A stretch of DNA of 64,000 nt from Lepagella muris (GCF_004793975.1 NZ_SRYB01000002.1:186001-250000), one strand, 5' to 3'. Shown: positions 40,452 through 49,554, numbered from the stretch's first letter. The notes: a model not told the origin generated them from the letters alone. Numbers and translations: made by a program.

Positions 40452-41000
40452 ATGGTATATAAATTTAAACTTGTAAGCGATGAGGTGAGCAATTTCTCAC
40501 GTGAGATAGAGATTGACGCGAGCGCTTCTTTCCTGCAGTTGAGAAATGCCATACTCGACAGCGTGGATTATTCAAAGGATGACATTGATTCATTTTTCTT
40601 GTGTGACGAGGAGTGGCAGCGTCAGGAGGAGATTACTCTTGAGGATATGGGCACATCGAGCGACCAGGACGTGTGGCTTATGGAAGACACCCCGCTCAAT
40701 GAGCTTATAGAGGAGGATGGACAGAAGCTCGTCTTCGTGTTTGACTATCTGACGGAGCGTTCATTCTTCATGGAGATGAAAGAGTCTATTCCGGGACGCA
40801 CGCTTGCCGACCCGATCTGCACAGTGAAGCGAGGCAAGGCGCCGGTGCAGAATGTGGATATGGATGAGTTTGAGAAGCAGATTGACCAGAATCTCCAGAA
40901 GATGGTGTCAGACGATCTCGATATAGAGGATCTCTATGGCGACACCCAGTTTAATGACGATGAATTGGGAAGCGGGTTTGACGACCTGAATTTCAATTGA
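40452..41000 (+). CDS. Plasmid pRiA4b ORF-3-like protein
   Basis: A 182-residue acidic protein. Its first 110 residues match the pRiA4b ORF-3 family (PF07929): MVYKFKLVSDEVSNFSREIE, FLQLRNAILDSVDYSKDDID, FFLCDEEWQRQEEITLEDMG, and DGQKLVFVFDYLTERSFFME. The C-terminal third is rich in Asp and Glu (DDLDIEDLYGDTQFNDDELG). Family function is unknown despite the plasmid-derived name; such proteins are widespread in Bacteroidales chromosomes. It is monocistronic, with a strong convergent terminator behind it. Confidence 0.82.
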   Translation: MVYKFKLVSDEVSNFSREIEIDASASFLQLRNAILDSVDYSKDDIDSFFLCDEEWQRQEEITLEDMGTSSDQDVWLMEDTPLNELIEEDGQKLVFVFDYLTERSFFMEMKESIPGRTLADPICTVKRGKAPVQNVDMDEFEKQIDQNLQKMVSDDLDIEDLYGDTQFNDDELGSGFDDLNFN

Positions 41001-41094
41001 GATCAGGCATGAGTGGGAATAGGATGCGACAGCATCTGCAGAGGGAACGATAAAAGGAGGATGATCTGCCGAATTAGGTGGCTGGATTGCCTGT

Positions 41095-41137
41095 AATAAG
41101 AAGCGTCTTCGGATTCAATCCGAAGACGCTTCTTATT
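41095..41137. terminator. Strong bidirectional terminator
   Basis: AATAAGAAGCGTCTTCGGATT and its exact reverse complement are separated by one base, giving an 18-bp usable stem. It sits between convergent genes at 40452 (+) and 41179 (-). Confidence 0.88.
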
Positions 41138-41178
41138 GCATTTGGAATGCAATCGTTATACCAAAATTATATTTTTTC

Positions 41179-41520
41179 TTAGCCTCTTCCAAAGATCTTA
41201 TCAAACAGGGATTTTTTCGGCTCCGGACGCATGTGCACCCTCATCTGGTTGTCTTCCTTTCCGAGGAAAAGAATATGAGTGCGAAACACGAATGCAATCA
41301 TCTTGTCAAACTCAAGAATGGCGTTCAGACTTCTTATAAGGAATCGTCTGAATGGGTTGAATTCTTCAAGATCTTCAAGGATTATTTCCGTCTGATCAAT
41401 AGATATGGAATGATGTTGTTGAAGCATTGGAATAAAATACTCCAATTGCAAGTCCTCACGACGTTTGTGAGGCTTGCTGAATTTCTTGTAAATCTCCTTT
41501 ATGACGCTGTCGGTTATCAT
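41179..41520 (-). CDS. Conserved-looking 113-residue protein, unknown function
   Basis: The protein starts MITDSVIKEIYKKFSKPHKR and is mostly helical and charged in the first half, then has a hydrophobic strand pair (KMIAFVFRTHILFLGKEDNQ). It ends PKKSLFDKIFGRG. No family is recognised. A well-formed TAnnTTTG promoter upstream and a strong convergent terminator downstream support it as a real monocistronic gene. No signal peptide or membrane helix is seen. Confidence 0.7.
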   Translation of the reverse strand: MITDSVIKEIYKKFSKPHKRREDLQLEYFIPMLQQHHSISIDQTEIILEDLEEFNPFRRFLIRSLNAILEFDKMIAFVFRTHILFLGKEDNQMRVHMRPEPKKSLFDKIFGRG

Positions 41521-41602
41521 AGTCCATATATTTATAGACAGCCTTAAGCATCACTGATCCCGATTGATCATGATGTTAGAATCTGCCCGTGTATTTGGTA
41601 AA

Positions 41603-41610
41603 CAAATTTA
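41603..41610 (-). promoter_or_regulatory. -7 promoter element of the 113-residue gene
   Basis: The minus strand reads TAAATTTG, a TAnnTTTG match, 83 bp before the start at 41520. Confidence 0.55.
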
Positions 41611-41664
41611 CGCATGAATAAGTTCGCCAAATGTTAAAGAACATGAGTCTATTTGAGAAAAAGA

Positions 41665-41693
41665 GCGGGAGGATATGGGAAATATCCTCCCGC
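41665..41693 (-). terminator. Terminator of the methylmalonyl-CoA decarboxylase operon
   Basis: GCGGGAGGATAT (41665-41676) pairs perfectly with ATATCCTCCCGC (41682-41693). On the minus strand TCTTTTTCTC follows. It lies 33 bp after the last gene of the operon. Confidence 0.85.
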
Positions 41694-41726
41694 CCGTAGT
41701 GCATTCTCTCTATAATGCTGTCGGGG

Positions 41727-42899
41727 TTATCCCAGGAAGCTCAGGAGGACACCTGCAGCCACAGCCGAACCGATAACGCCGGCCACGTTGGGACCCATGG
41801 CGTGCATCAGCAGATAGTTTGACGGGTCATACTCAAGACCGAGATTATTGGAGATGCGGGCAGCCATAGGCACTGCCGACACACCTGCATTTCCGATAAG
41901 CGGATTGATTTTCTTGTCTTTCTTCAGGAATAAGTTGAAAATCTTCACGGAGAGGACACCGGCAGAAGATGCGATGATGAATGCAAGGAAGCCGAGACCG
42001 AAGATCTTAAGCGTGTCGAACGTGAGGAACTTGTCGGCCTGAGTGGATGCACCCACCGTCAGACCGAGAAGGATGGTCACGATGTCGGTCATGGCGTTGC
42101 TTGCAGTCTTGGCAAGGCGGGAGGTCACGCCGCTTTCACGCAGTAGATTTCCGAAGAAGAGCATACCGAGCAACGGGATGCCGGAGGGCACCACGAAGCA
42201 GGTCAGCATCAGACCTACGATCGGGAATATTATCTTCTCGTTCTGGCTTACCACGCGCGAAGGCTTCATCTTGATGAGACGCTCCTCCTTGTTGGTGAAT
42301 AGTCGCATCAGCGGGGGTTGGATGAGCGGAATCAACGCCATGTAGGAGTAGGCGGATACTGCCACCGCACCCAATAGATTGGGATTCAGCTTCGATGTGG
42401 TGAAGATTGCGGTCGGACCGTCGGCACCGCCGATGATAGCCACACATCCTGCGGAGAGCGGGTCAAATCCGCAAAGCAGGGCGAGCATGTATGCACCGAA
42501 TATACCGAACTGCGCACACGCACCGATTATCATCAGCTTAGGGTTGGCAAGAAGGGCGGAGAAGTCGGTCATTGCGCCGATGCCGAGGAAGATGAGGGGA
42601 GGATACCATCCGCGTTCCACACCGTTGTAGAGTATGTTCAACACCGATCCCGGCTCATAGATGCCTATCTCCATTCCCGACTGGAAGGGGATATTGCCGA
42701 TGAGCATACCGAAGCCGATAGGCACCAGCAGGAGCGGTTCGAAATTCTTCTTTATCGCGAGCCATACAAAGAAACATCCGACAGCGAGCATGACGATATT
42801 TTCCCACTCGCAGTTGTAGAATCCGGTAAACTGCCAAAAAGTGGATATTGTCTGGCTCAGGAACTCGCCGAAGGAGTAAGTCGTGTCAGCTAAAATCAT
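41727..42899 (-). CDS. mmdB: Sodium-pumping decarboxylase beta subunit
   Basis: A 390-residue membrane protein of the OadB/MmdB/GcdB family, with many helices. The family core GGADGPTAIFTTSKLNP near residue 155-175 carries residues for the sodium channel, and the second half ends AMGPNVAGVIGSAVAAGVLL. It couples decarboxylation of carboxybiotin to sodium export across the inner membrane. It is the last gene of a five-gene operon with the epimerase, carboxyltransferase, anchor and biotin subunits. Oxaloacetate decarboxylase is a close alternative, but the adjacent epimerase favours methylmalonyl-CoA. Confidence 0.9.
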   Translation of the reverse strand: MILADTTYSFGEFLSQTISTFWQFTGFYNCEWENIVMLAVGCFFVWLAIKKNFEPLLLVPIGFGMLIGNIPFQSGMEIGIYEPGSVLNILYNGVERGWYPPLIFLGIGAMTDFSALLANPKLMIIGACAQFGIFGAYMLALLCGFDPLSAGCVAIIGGADGPTAIFTTSKLNPNLLGAVAVSAYSYMALIPLIQPPLMRLFTNKEERLIKMKPSRVVSQNEKIIFPIVGLMLTCFVVPSGIPLLGMLFFGNLLRESGVTSRLAKTASNAMTDIVTILLGLTVGASTQADKFLTFDTLKIFGLGFLAFIIASSAGVLSVKIFNLFLKKDKKINPLIGNAGVSAVPMAARISNNLGLEYDPSNYLLMHAMGPNVAGVIGSAVAAGVLLSFLG

Positions 42900-42931
42900 A
42901 ATATCAGGAATTATTGTGAAATCAGCTGTAA

Positions 42932-43381
42932 TTATTCTATAATCATGATGTCGCCGTCTTGTGGCACAGCATCGCCCACATTCACGAGAATCTTCTTGAC
43001 AGTGCCACCTTTTCCGGCATGAATGTCGTTCTCCATCTTCATTGCCTCAATGATGCAAACAGTAGCGGAATCGGCAATGACGTCGCCCTCTTTCACGTTG
43101 AAGCTCATGATTGTTCCGGGGAGAGGAGCCTTGATTACGTAGCCGGATGTGGGAGCCTTGGCGGGAGTGGCGATGATTCTCTCGCCGGATTCAGTTCTCG
43201 GAGCTTTCATGGGGCTTTTCACGGGTTGAGATACTGAGGTCTTCTTGTTAGGAACCTTGTCAAGCTCAACGGTGTAAGGCACACCATTCACTTCAACGTG
43301 CACTTCATTATCAACAACTTCCCCGATTTTTACGGAAAATTTTGTGCCGTTGATTTTATATTTGTATTCTTTAAGTTTCAT
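42932..43381 (-). CDS. mmdC: Biotin carboxyl carrier subunit of the decarboxylase
   Basis: A 149-residue biotinyl protein. The biotin site is IIEAMKMENDIHAG with the modified Lys at about residue 115. The C-terminal 70 residues form the flattened beta-barrel (VIKAPLPGTIMSFNVKEGDV, then VKKILVNVGDAVPQDGDIMI). A Pro/Ala/Lys-rich linker precedes it and a small N-terminal beta domain opens the protein. It carries CO2 from the carboxyltransferase to the beta subunit. Spacing to neighbours is 55 and 32 bp. Confidence 0.92.
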   Translation of the reverse strand: MKLKEYKYKINGTKFSVKIGEVVDNEVHVEVNGVPYTVELDKVPNKKTSVSQPVKSPMKAPRTESGERIIATPAKAPTSGYVIKAPLPGTIMSFNVKEGDVIADSATVCIIEAMKMENDIHAGKGGTVKKILVNVGDAVPQDGDIMIIE

Positions 43382-43436
43382 GTCTGTATTGTCTGTTCAA
43401 AATGAGTATAAGAGTAATCAATGTCTCTTATATTAT

Positions 43437-44030
43437 TTAAGGTCGCGGATTGCGGTGAAGTTCCGGCATGACACGCAGATTGTAGATCTTTGAGTTCCAT
43501 GGGGAGTAAGCTCTCTTCATGCGTCGGATCGTCAGGATAGTGTCTTCAATGTCATGACCCTCTCCGAAGTGCTCGGAAAGCGCGGCAACGATAGCAGCGA
43601 TAGCCTCACCGGAGTCTACTGCATGATGCTCCTCCTCGGTCATTCCTGCGGGAGTGGCTTTTGCTGTCTGGCGTTTGTTCTTCTGGATGATAGCCTCAGA
43701 AATTTTGCCGAAGCCGAGGAAAAGGAGAGACAGGACGACAAGGGCAGAGATTACGATTACCATTGCGATTATCGTGATAGCGCCACCCCAGGGGTCGTTG
43801 ATGGCTGCATTCCTGGCTTTTTCTGCCTGGGTCATTTTCTTAGCGGTCGGAGCCATGGCGATTTCGTCATACTCATCGACAGCTGTCAGGGCATTATCTT
43901 CCATTGATACGGAAGTGGTCTCGACGGCTACTACTGTCTCCATCCCCTCCGCCTGCCCTTTGTCAGGCGCCGCAAATGCGCCGCCTGACAAGGTTAGGAA
44001 GATTGCCGCAGATAAAAAGAATCTTTTCAT
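43437..44030 (-). CDS. OadG-type membrane anchor subunit of the decarboxylase
   Basis: A 197-residue protein with a signal-peptide-like start (MKRFFLSAAIFLTLSGGAFA), then a Thr/Glu-rich stretch, and a single transmembrane helix (PWGGAITIIAMVIVISALVV then LSLLFLGF) followed by KISEAIIQKN, as in OadG/MmdD subunits. The C-terminal 80 residues (IAAIVAALSEHFGEGHDIED and RRMKRAYSPWNSKIYNLRVM) are a cytoplasmic extension common in Bacteroidales versions. It anchors the carboxyltransferase to the membrane complex. Confidence 0.82.
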   Translation of the reverse strand: MKRFFLSAAIFLTLSGGAFAAPDKGQAEGMETVVAVETTSVSMEDNALTAVDEYDEIAMAPTAKKMTQAEKARNAAINDPWGGAITIIAMVIVISALVVLSLLFLGFGKISEAIIQKNKRQTAKATPAGMTEEEHHAVDSGEAIAAIVAALSEHFGEGHDIEDTILTIRRMKRAYSPWNSKIYNLRVMPELHRNPRP

Positions 44031-44051
44031 ATAGCGGAAATGTCAATGTGA

Positions 44052-45605
44052 TTAAAGAGGAATGTTTCCGTGTTTCTTCGCGGGGTTCGTCAGCTTCTTT
44101 GTAGCGAGCATCTGAAGCGCACGAATGATGCGGAAGCGTGTGTTACGCGGTTCAATCACATCGTCGATATATCCGAATTTGGCTGCCTGATATGGGTTGC
44201 CGAAGAGTTTGCGGTATTCCTCCTCCTTCTCCTTGATGAATTCGGCGGGGTTCTCCGCAGTCTTAGCCTCTTTAGCATAAAGTACGCCCACGGCACCCTC
44301 AGCACCCATGACAGCGATTTCGGAAGTGGGCCAAGCATAGTTGACGTCGCCACGAAGCTGCTTGCAGCTCATCACGATGTGAGAGCCGCCGTAGCTCTTG
44401 CGCAGGGTTACAGTCACTTTAGGCACGGTTGCCTCGCCGTAAGCGTAGAGAAGTTTCGCACCGTGAAGGATGACGCCATTGTATTCCTGACCTGTGCCGG
44501 GAAGGAATCCGGGCACGTCGACGAGAGTGACGAGAGGGATGTTGAACGCATCGCAGAAGCGCACGAAGCGAGCAGCCTTGCGGGAAGCGTTGGAGTCGAG
44601 CACGCCGGCAAGCACCTTGGGCTGGTTTGCCACGATTCCGACAGACTGTCCGTTGAAGCGGGCGAATCCGATGATGATGTTCTTCGCATAGTCTTTCTGC
44701 ACCTCGAGGAACTCACCGTTGTCGACGATTGAGCTGATCACCTCATACATGTCGTAAGACATCTTCGCGCTCTCCGGGATGATATCGTTGAGATTGTCGT
44801 CAAGACGGTCGATGGGATCGTCGCAAGCCACGAGAGGAGTCTCTTCCATGTTGTTCTGCGGCATGTAGCTGAGAAGCTTGCGGATGATGAAGAGAGCTTC
44901 CTCGCCGTTCTCTGCAGCGAAGTGGGTCACGCCGCTCTTGGTGGAGTGTACGGAAGCACCACCGAGTTGCTCCTGAGTCACGTCTTCGCCGGTGACGGTC
45001 TTCACTACAGACGGACCGGTGAGGAACATGTAGGAGATGCCTTTCGCCATGATGGTGAAGTCAGTGAGGGCAGGACTATATACAGCACCGCCGGCACAAG
45101 GACCGAGGATTGCAGAGATCTGGGGGATCACGCCGGAAGCAAGGATGTTTCTCTGGAATATCTCAGAGTATCCGGCGAGGGCGTTGATACCTTCCTGCAG
45201 GCGTGCGCCGCCGGAGTCGTTAAGACCGATTACAGGCGCGCCCATTTTCATTGCAAGGTCCATCACCTTGCAGATCTTTAATGCCATTGTCTCGGATAGG
45301 GATCCTCCGAATACGGTGAAATCCTGAGCGAAGACGTATACGAGACGACCCTCGATAGTGCCGAATCCGGTTACTACGCCGTCGCCGAGAATATGTTTCT
45401 TGTCTTGTCCGAAGTTTGTGCAACGGTGGGTGACAAACATGTCAAGCTCCTCGAAGCTTCCTTCGTCGAGAAGCTGGGCGATACGCTCGCGGGCAGTGTA
45501 TTTGCCTTTGGCGTGCTGTTTGTCGATAGCTTTTTCACCGCCGCCGAGACGGGCTTGCGCCCTTTTTTCGATGAGCTCGTGAATTTTTTCCTGTGATGTG
45601 CTCAT
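44052..45605 (-). CDS. mmdA: Methylmalonyl-CoA decarboxylase carboxyltransferase alpha subunit
   Basis: A 517-residue acyl-CoA carboxyltransferase. Family marks include KQHAKGKYTARERIAQLLDE, GDGVVTGFGTIEGRLVYVFA, INDSGGARLQEG-type (here LNDSGGARLQEGINALAGY), GPCAGGAVYSPALTDF, FVDVPGFLPG-type VDVPGFLPGTGQEY, and RKSYGGSHIVMSCKQLRGDV. It transfers the carboxyl group from methylmalonyl-CoA to biotin, producing propionyl-CoA. It follows the epimerase by 45 bp. The same fold serves propionyl-CoA carboxylase, but the linked OadB-type subunit shows the decarboxylase direction. Confidence 0.93.
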   Translation of the reverse strand: MSTSQEKIHELIEKRAQARLGGGEKAIDKQHAKGKYTARERIAQLLDEGSFEELDMFVTHRCTNFGQDKKHILGDGVVTGFGTIEGRLVYVFAQDFTVFGGSLSETMALKICKVMDLAMKMGAPVIGLNDSGGARLQEGINALAGYSEIFQRNILASGVIPQISAILGPCAGGAVYSPALTDFTIMAKGISYMFLTGPSVVKTVTGEDVTQEQLGGASVHSTKSGVTHFAAENGEEALFIIRKLLSYMPQNNMEETPLVACDDPIDRLDDNLNDIIPESAKMSYDMYEVISSIVDNGEFLEVQKDYAKNIIIGFARFNGQSVGIVANQPKVLAGVLDSNASRKAARFVRFCDAFNIPLVTLVDVPGFLPGTGQEYNGVILHGAKLLYAYGEATVPKVTVTLRKSYGGSHIVMSCKQLRGDVNYAWPTSEIAVMGAEGAVGVLYAKEAKTAENPAEFIKEKEEEYRKLFGNPYQAAKFGYIDDVIEPRNTRFRIIRALQMLATKKLTNPAKKHGNIPL

Positions 45606-45650
45606 ATCTGTAAAATTATAGATGATTCGAAATGAGATTCCTCGACGCTG

Positions 45651-46070
45651 TTATTTGTTGGGATTCTCGCAGAGTTCGGTAAGAACAGCTTCAGTGGATT
45701 TCGGGTGAAGGAAAGCGATTTTCAGACCGTCGGCACCATTTCTGGGAGCCTTGTCGATGAGCTTGACACCCTTTTCCTCAGCCTCGGCGAGAGCTTCAGC
45801 CACACCGTCTTCCACAGCGAATGCGATATGGTGCATACCACCGCGTCCGCCGTTCTTCTCGATGAATTTGGCAATAGTGCTTTCAGGGGATGTAGCTTCG
45901 AGAAGCTCAATCTTAGTGTCGCCCACCATGATGAATGCAGTAGTCACTTTCTGATCTTCGACCACTTCCTTTTTGTAGCATTTAAGCCCGAGAACATTCT
46001 CGTAGTATTCGATTGCCTTCTCAAGATTCGGAACGGCTATCCCGATGTGCTCGATGTGAGAAATTTTCAT
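45651..46070 (-). CDS. mce: Methylmalonyl-CoA epimerase
   Basis: A 139-residue glyoxalase-fold protein. It has the MKISHIEHIGIAVPNLEKAI start with the metal-binding His, the KIELLEATSPESTIAKFIEK segment, GRGGMHHIAFAVEDG with a second His, and a GAKIAFLHPKST-like end (LKIAFLHPKSTEAVLTELCE). The enzyme interconverts the two methylmalonyl-CoA epimers between the B12 mutase and the decarboxylase in the succinate-to-propionate pathway. It is the first gene of the operon behind a textbook promoter. Confidence 0.93.
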   Translation of the reverse strand: MKISHIEHIGIAVPNLEKAIEYYENVLGLKCYKKEVVEDQKVTTAFIMVGDTKIELLEATSPESTIAKFIEKNGGRGGMHHIAFAVEDGVAEALAEAEEKGVKLIDKAPRNGADGLKIAFLHPKSTEAVLTELCENPNK

Positions 46071-46138
46071 GTGATTTAAGTATTTTTGAATTAGAAAAAT
46101 AATATTACCTATGTTTTTTCATAGGTGAAAACTCTGTG

Positions 46139-46170
46139 CAAATGTAGCAATTTTTCTTTAAATGGTCAAA
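46139..46170 (-). promoter_or_regulatory. Promoter of the epimerase-decarboxylase operon
   Basis: The minus strand has TTTG (46167-46170), a 20-bp gap and TACATTTG (46139-46146), a textbook Bacteroidota promoter 69 bp before the epimerase ATG. Confidence 0.8.
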
Positions 46171-46284
46171 AAAAACTTGAATAATTGTAATTATAAGTGT
46201 TCCGGTGTGCAATAGTGGGGTAATCTTATGGTTATTTATAAAAAAATTACGATATTTGCAAAAAAAATTAATCCAGACCAAATT

Positions 46285-47295
46285 ATGGAGATAACACCGA
46301 AGAGCCTTGCAGCTCTGACCGGGGGGGATGTGGAAGGAGATGAAAACGCAGTTATAACCGGCTTTGCCAAGATAGAGGAGGCAAGGCCGGGCGATCTCAG
46401 TTTTATAGCGAATCCCAAGTATGCCCACTATATAGAGACTACCGGTGCGACGGCAGTACTTGTAGGCAAGAATTTTGTAGTGGATAAGCCAGTTACGCCG
46501 GTGTTGATAAGAGTGGCAGATCCATACGCCACGCTTGCACAGCTTCTCAGGATGGTGGAGGGGATGAAGCCACAGCCTGAGGGCGTGGAGCAGCCGTCTT
46601 ACGTGTCGGAGGGTGTAGCTCTTCCGGAGCATGTATATATAGGAGCGTTTGCATATATCGGGAAAGGCGTGAAATTAGGAAAGAATGTCAAGATCTATCC
46701 TCAGGTATATGTGGGCGACGGCTGTGAGATCGGCGACGACAGCGTGTTGCGTTCCGGAGTGAAGGTCTACGAGGGATGCCGCATAGGCTCACGCTGCATA
46801 CTTCATTCTGGCGCGGTGATAGGTGCCGATGGGTTTGGCTTCGCCCCTCACGACGGCAAGTTTGAGAAACTTCCGCAGACGGGCATCGTCGAGATCTGCG
46901 ACGACGTGGAGATCGGAGCAAACACTACCATAGACCGCGCCACATTCGGGAGCACCGTTATCGGCGAGGGGACCAAGCTCGACAATCTAATACAGGTAGC
47001 CCACAATGTTACGATCGGCAGAAGCAACGTATTTGCCGCCCAGACCGGCATAGCCGGGTCGACGCATATCGGCGACGGCAACATGGTCGGTGGTCAGTGT
47101 GGTTTCGCCGGGCATATAAAAGTGGGAGATTATAATGAGATAGGTGCGCAGTCGGGGATCCCCAACAATGTAGGCAGCAAACGGCGTATTATCGGCTACC
47201 CTGCGATAGATGCGCGCCAATTTGCCAAGAATCAAGTGTATCTGAAGAATCTTGGCAAGCTTTATGACGAAATTAAAAACATCAGGAAACAATGA
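46285..47295 (+). CDS. lpxD: UDP-3-O-acylglucosamine N-acyltransferase LpxD
   Basis: A 336-residue acyltransferase of lipid A synthesis. The start at ATG 46285 (MEITPKSLAALTGGDVEGDE) is preferred over an upstream ATG at 46228, because the upstream 19 codons overlap the AT-rich TTTG promoter zone and because family members begin here. The N-terminal uridine-binding domain (PGDLSFIANPKYAHYIETTG) is followed by left-handed beta-helix hexapeptide repeats (IGAFAYIGKGVKLGKNVKIY) and the catalytic His segment IQVAHNVTIGRSN. Its stop overlaps the lpxC/fabZ start (ATGA), so expression is coupled. Confidence 0.94.
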   Translation: MEITPKSLAALTGGDVEGDENAVITGFAKIEEARPGDLSFIANPKYAHYIETTGATAVLVGKNFVVDKPVTPVLIRVADPYATLAQLLRMVEGMKPQPEGVEQPSYVSEGVALPEHVYIGAFAYIGKGVKLGKNVKIYPQVYVGDGCEIGDDSVLRSGVKVYEGCRIGSRCILHSGAVIGADGFGFAPHDGKFEKLPQTGIVEICDDVEIGANTTIDRATFGSTVIGEGTKLDNLIQVAHNVTIGRSNVFAAQTGIAGSTHIGDGNMVGGQCGFAGHIKVGDYNEIGAQSGIPNNVGSKRRIIGYPAIDARQFAKNQVYLKNLGKLYDEIKNIRKQ

Positions 47296-48674
47296 AACAG
47301 ATGACACTAAAGGCACCCTTCACCGTCAGTGGCAAGGGGCTTCATTCAGGGCTGGAGATTACGGCTACATTCCTTCCGGCTCCGGAAAATCATGGTTATA
47401 AATTCAAGCGCATTGACCTTGAGGGCGAGCCTATCGTTGAGGCTCTTGCTGAAAACGTGGTCGATACCCAGCGCGGCACCGTGTTGGCTAAGAAGGATGT
47501 GAAGGTAAGCACGGTTGAGCATGCCTTGGCTGCCCTTTACGCATCTATGATCGACAACTGTCTCATTGAGGTGAACGGACCGGAGCTCCCCATCCTTGAC
47601 GGAAGTGCGATAAGCTATATCAATGCCATAGAGGAAGTGGGAGTGGAAGAGCAGAAAGCCGATAAGGATTTCTATATAATAAAGGAGAAGGTACGCTTCC
47701 GCGATGATGCCACAGGATCGCAGATCACAATCTATCCCGACGACCACTTCAGCGTGGAGGTGATGGTGGAATATAATTCCAAGGTGCTTCCCAACCAGTT
47801 TGCCGTGCTTGACGATATGGCGGAGTTCAAGCAGGAGGTAGCAAGCGCACGCACCTTCGTGTTTGTGAGGGAGATCGAGGGTCTTCTCCAGCATGGACTC
47901 ATCAAGGGTGGCGACATCGACAATGCAATCGTGATTTATGATGAGCCGGTAAGCCAGGAGAGCATCGACCGTCTTTGCGACCTTATGAACGTGGCTCACA
48001 TGAAAGTGGGTGAGCTTGGCTATATCAATCCACAGCCATTGACGTGGGATAATGAACCAGCACGCCATAAACTGATGGACGTAATCGGCGATCTCTCGCT
48101 CATAGGCCGCCCGATCAAGGGCAGGGTAGTGGCTATCCGTCCGGGACACACAATCAATAATAAGTTCACACGCATGATCCGCAAGGAGGTGCGTCACACG
48201 GAGATACAGGCTCCTTGCTATAATCCCAACATCGAGCCGATTCTCGATATCAATGCAATCTGCGGCATGCTTCCCCACCGCTATCCGTTCCTTCTCATCG
48301 ATAAGGTCATAGAGATCGACAAGAAGCATTGCGTGGCAGTCAAGAACGTGACGGTCAATGAGCCATTCTTCCCCGGACATTTCCCACAGGAGCCGGTTAT
48401 GCCTGGAGTGCTTCAGATCGAGGCAATGGCACAGGCGGCAGGAGTGCTTGTATTGAATTTCCTTGAGGAGCCGGAGAAATACAGCACCTACTTCCTGAAG
48501 ATCGACAACGTGAAGTTCCGCCAGAAAGTAGTGCCTGGCAATACTTTGCTTCTCAACGTCAGCCTTATGACGGAGATCAGACGAGGCTGTGCCGTGGTCA
48601 AGGGCTATGCGTTTGTCGGAGAGAAGATAGTTTGTGAGGCAGAATTTATGGCTCAGATAATAAAGAATAAGTGA
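47292..48674 (+). CDS. lpxC/fabZ: Bifunctional LpxC / FabZ fusion
   Basis: A 460-residue fusion found in Bacteroidota. Residues 1-300 are LpxC, the zinc UDP-3-O-acyl-GlcNAc deacetylase: TVEHALAALYASMIDNCLIE has the first zinc His, and LMDVIGDLSLIGRPIKGRVV and GHTINNKFTRMIRK the later ligands. Residues about 310-460 are FabZ, the 3-hydroxyacyl-ACP dehydratase: LPHRYPFLLIDKVIEIDKK, then NEPFFPGHFPQEPVMPGVLQ with the catalytic His, and EAMAQAAGVL with the Glu. The two activities link lipid A and fatty-acid synthesis. It overlaps lpxD by 4 bp and is followed at once by lpxA. Confidence 0.96.
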   Translation: MKQMTLKAPFTVSGKGLHSGLEITATFLPAPENHGYKFKRIDLEGEPIVEALAENVVDTQRGTVLAKKDVKVSTVEHALAALYASMIDNCLIEVNGPELPILDGSAISYINAIEEVGVEEQKADKDFYIIKEKVRFRDDATGSQITIYPDDHFSVEVMVEYNSKVLPNQFAVLDDMAEFKQEVASARTFVFVREIEGLLQHGLIKGGDIDNAIVIYDEPVSQESIDRLCDLMNVAHMKVGELGYINPQPLTWDNEPARHKLMDVIGDLSLIGRPIKGRVVAIRPGHTINNKFTRMIRKEVRHTEIQAPCYNPNIEPILDINAICGMLPHRYPFLLIDKVIEIDKKHCVAVKNVTVNEPFFPGHFPQEPVMPGVLQIEAMAQAAGVLVLNFLEEPEKYSTYFLKIDNVKFRQKVVPGNTLLLNVSLMTEIRRGCAVVKGYAFVGEKIVCEAEFMAQIIKNK

Positions 48675-48676
48675 AA

Positions 48677-49450
48677 ATGAGCAACATGTATTATGTTCAT
48701 CCCGAGGCAAAGATCGGGAACAATGTAACGATAGGCAATTTCACCAATATCTATGAAAATGTAGAGATAGGCGATAACTGTGAGATTGCCGGAAATGTTA
48801 CAATTTATCCCGGTGCGCGTATCGGTTCCGGTGTGAAGATATTCCCCGGAGCAGTCATCTCAGCCATACCGCAGGATCTGAAATTTCGTGGGGAGGAGAC
48901 ATACGCCTACGTTGGCGACGGCACCACGTTGCGTGAGTGTGTCACTGTCAACCGAGGCACAGCCTCCAAGGGTAAGACTGTTGTCGGGAGCAATTGCCTT
49001 ATTATGGCTTACAACCACGTGGCGCATGATTGCGTGATAGGCAACAGGGTCATCATATCTAATGCGTGTCAGCTTGCCGGTGAGGTGGTGGTTGACGATT
49101 ATGCAGTGATCGGAGGCGGCAGTCTTGTCCATCAGTTCTGTCATCTTGGTAGAAACATCATGCTTCAGGGTGGTGCGCTTGTCAATAAGGATATCCCTCC
49201 TTACGTCAAGGCAGCACGCGAGCCGATATCTTACGTCGGACTCAACACCATAGGGCTGCACCGTAATGGCTTCTCTCAGGAGGATATCCAGAAGATAGCG
49301 GAGATCTATCGTGTATTGTATCTCAGCGATCTTAACGTGACGAATGCCATAAAGCTCGTGCAGGAGACTCTTCCGGAGTCATCGTATAGGGATGAGATTG
49401 TCAAATTCGTCGTTAACTCAGAGCGAGGCATTATCCGTTCGGCGGTATAA
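48677..49450 (+). CDS. lpxA: UDP-N-acetylglucosamine acyltransferase LpxA
   Basis: A 257-residue acyltransferase. The ATG at 48677 (MSNMYYVHPEAKIGNNVTIG) is chosen over a GTG 6 bases upstream; an ATG at 48686 is also possible. The left-handed beta-helix repeats run through residues 1-190 and contain the catalytic-His segment MAYNHVAHDCVIGNRVIISN. The C-terminal helical domain (GLHRNGFSQEDIQKIAEIYR) is typical. It performs the first acylation of lipid A synthesis. It starts 2 bp after the lpxC/fabZ stop, closing the operon before a strong terminator. Confidence 0.94.
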   Translation: MSNMYYVHPEAKIGNNVTIGNFTNIYENVEIGDNCEIAGNVTIYPGARIGSGVKIFPGAVISAIPQDLKFRGEETYAYVGDGTTLRECVTVNRGTASKGKTVVGSNCLIMAYNHVAHDCVIGNRVIISNACQLAGEVVVDDYAVIGGGSLVHQFCHLGRNIMLQGGALVNKDIPPYVKAAREPISYVGLNTIGLHRNGFSQEDIQKIAEIYRVLYLSDLNVTNAIKLVQETLPESSYRDEIVKFVVNSERGIIRSAV

Positions 49451-49486
49451 GCCTTTGGCGAGATATCCTTCGCGATAAATATTAAC

Positions 49487-49519
49487 CGGGCTGTCATCGG
49501 GGATTCCGATGACAGCCCG
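49487..49519 (+). terminator. Terminator of the lpx operon
   Basis: CGGGCTGTCATCGG (49487-49500) pairs perfectly with CCGATGACAGCCCG (49506-49519), followed by ten Ts. A textbook intrinsic terminator 36 bp after lpxA. Confidence 0.93.
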
Positions 49520-49554
49520 TTTTTTTTTTCTTTCTTTTTTGGGGAGTTTTTTTG

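Noticed and set aside
46228..46284. Upstream start for lpxD
   Set aside because: The extra 19 codons are Lys/Ile-rich, overlap the promoter-like TTTG zone, and precede the normal family start at MEITPKSL.
47346..48710. Long open frame (454 codons) on the minus strand opposite lpxC/fabZ
   Set aside because: It is a codon-bias shadow: the plus strand encodes a complete LpxC/FabZ with all motifs, while the antisense product is His/Leu-rich and matches nothing.
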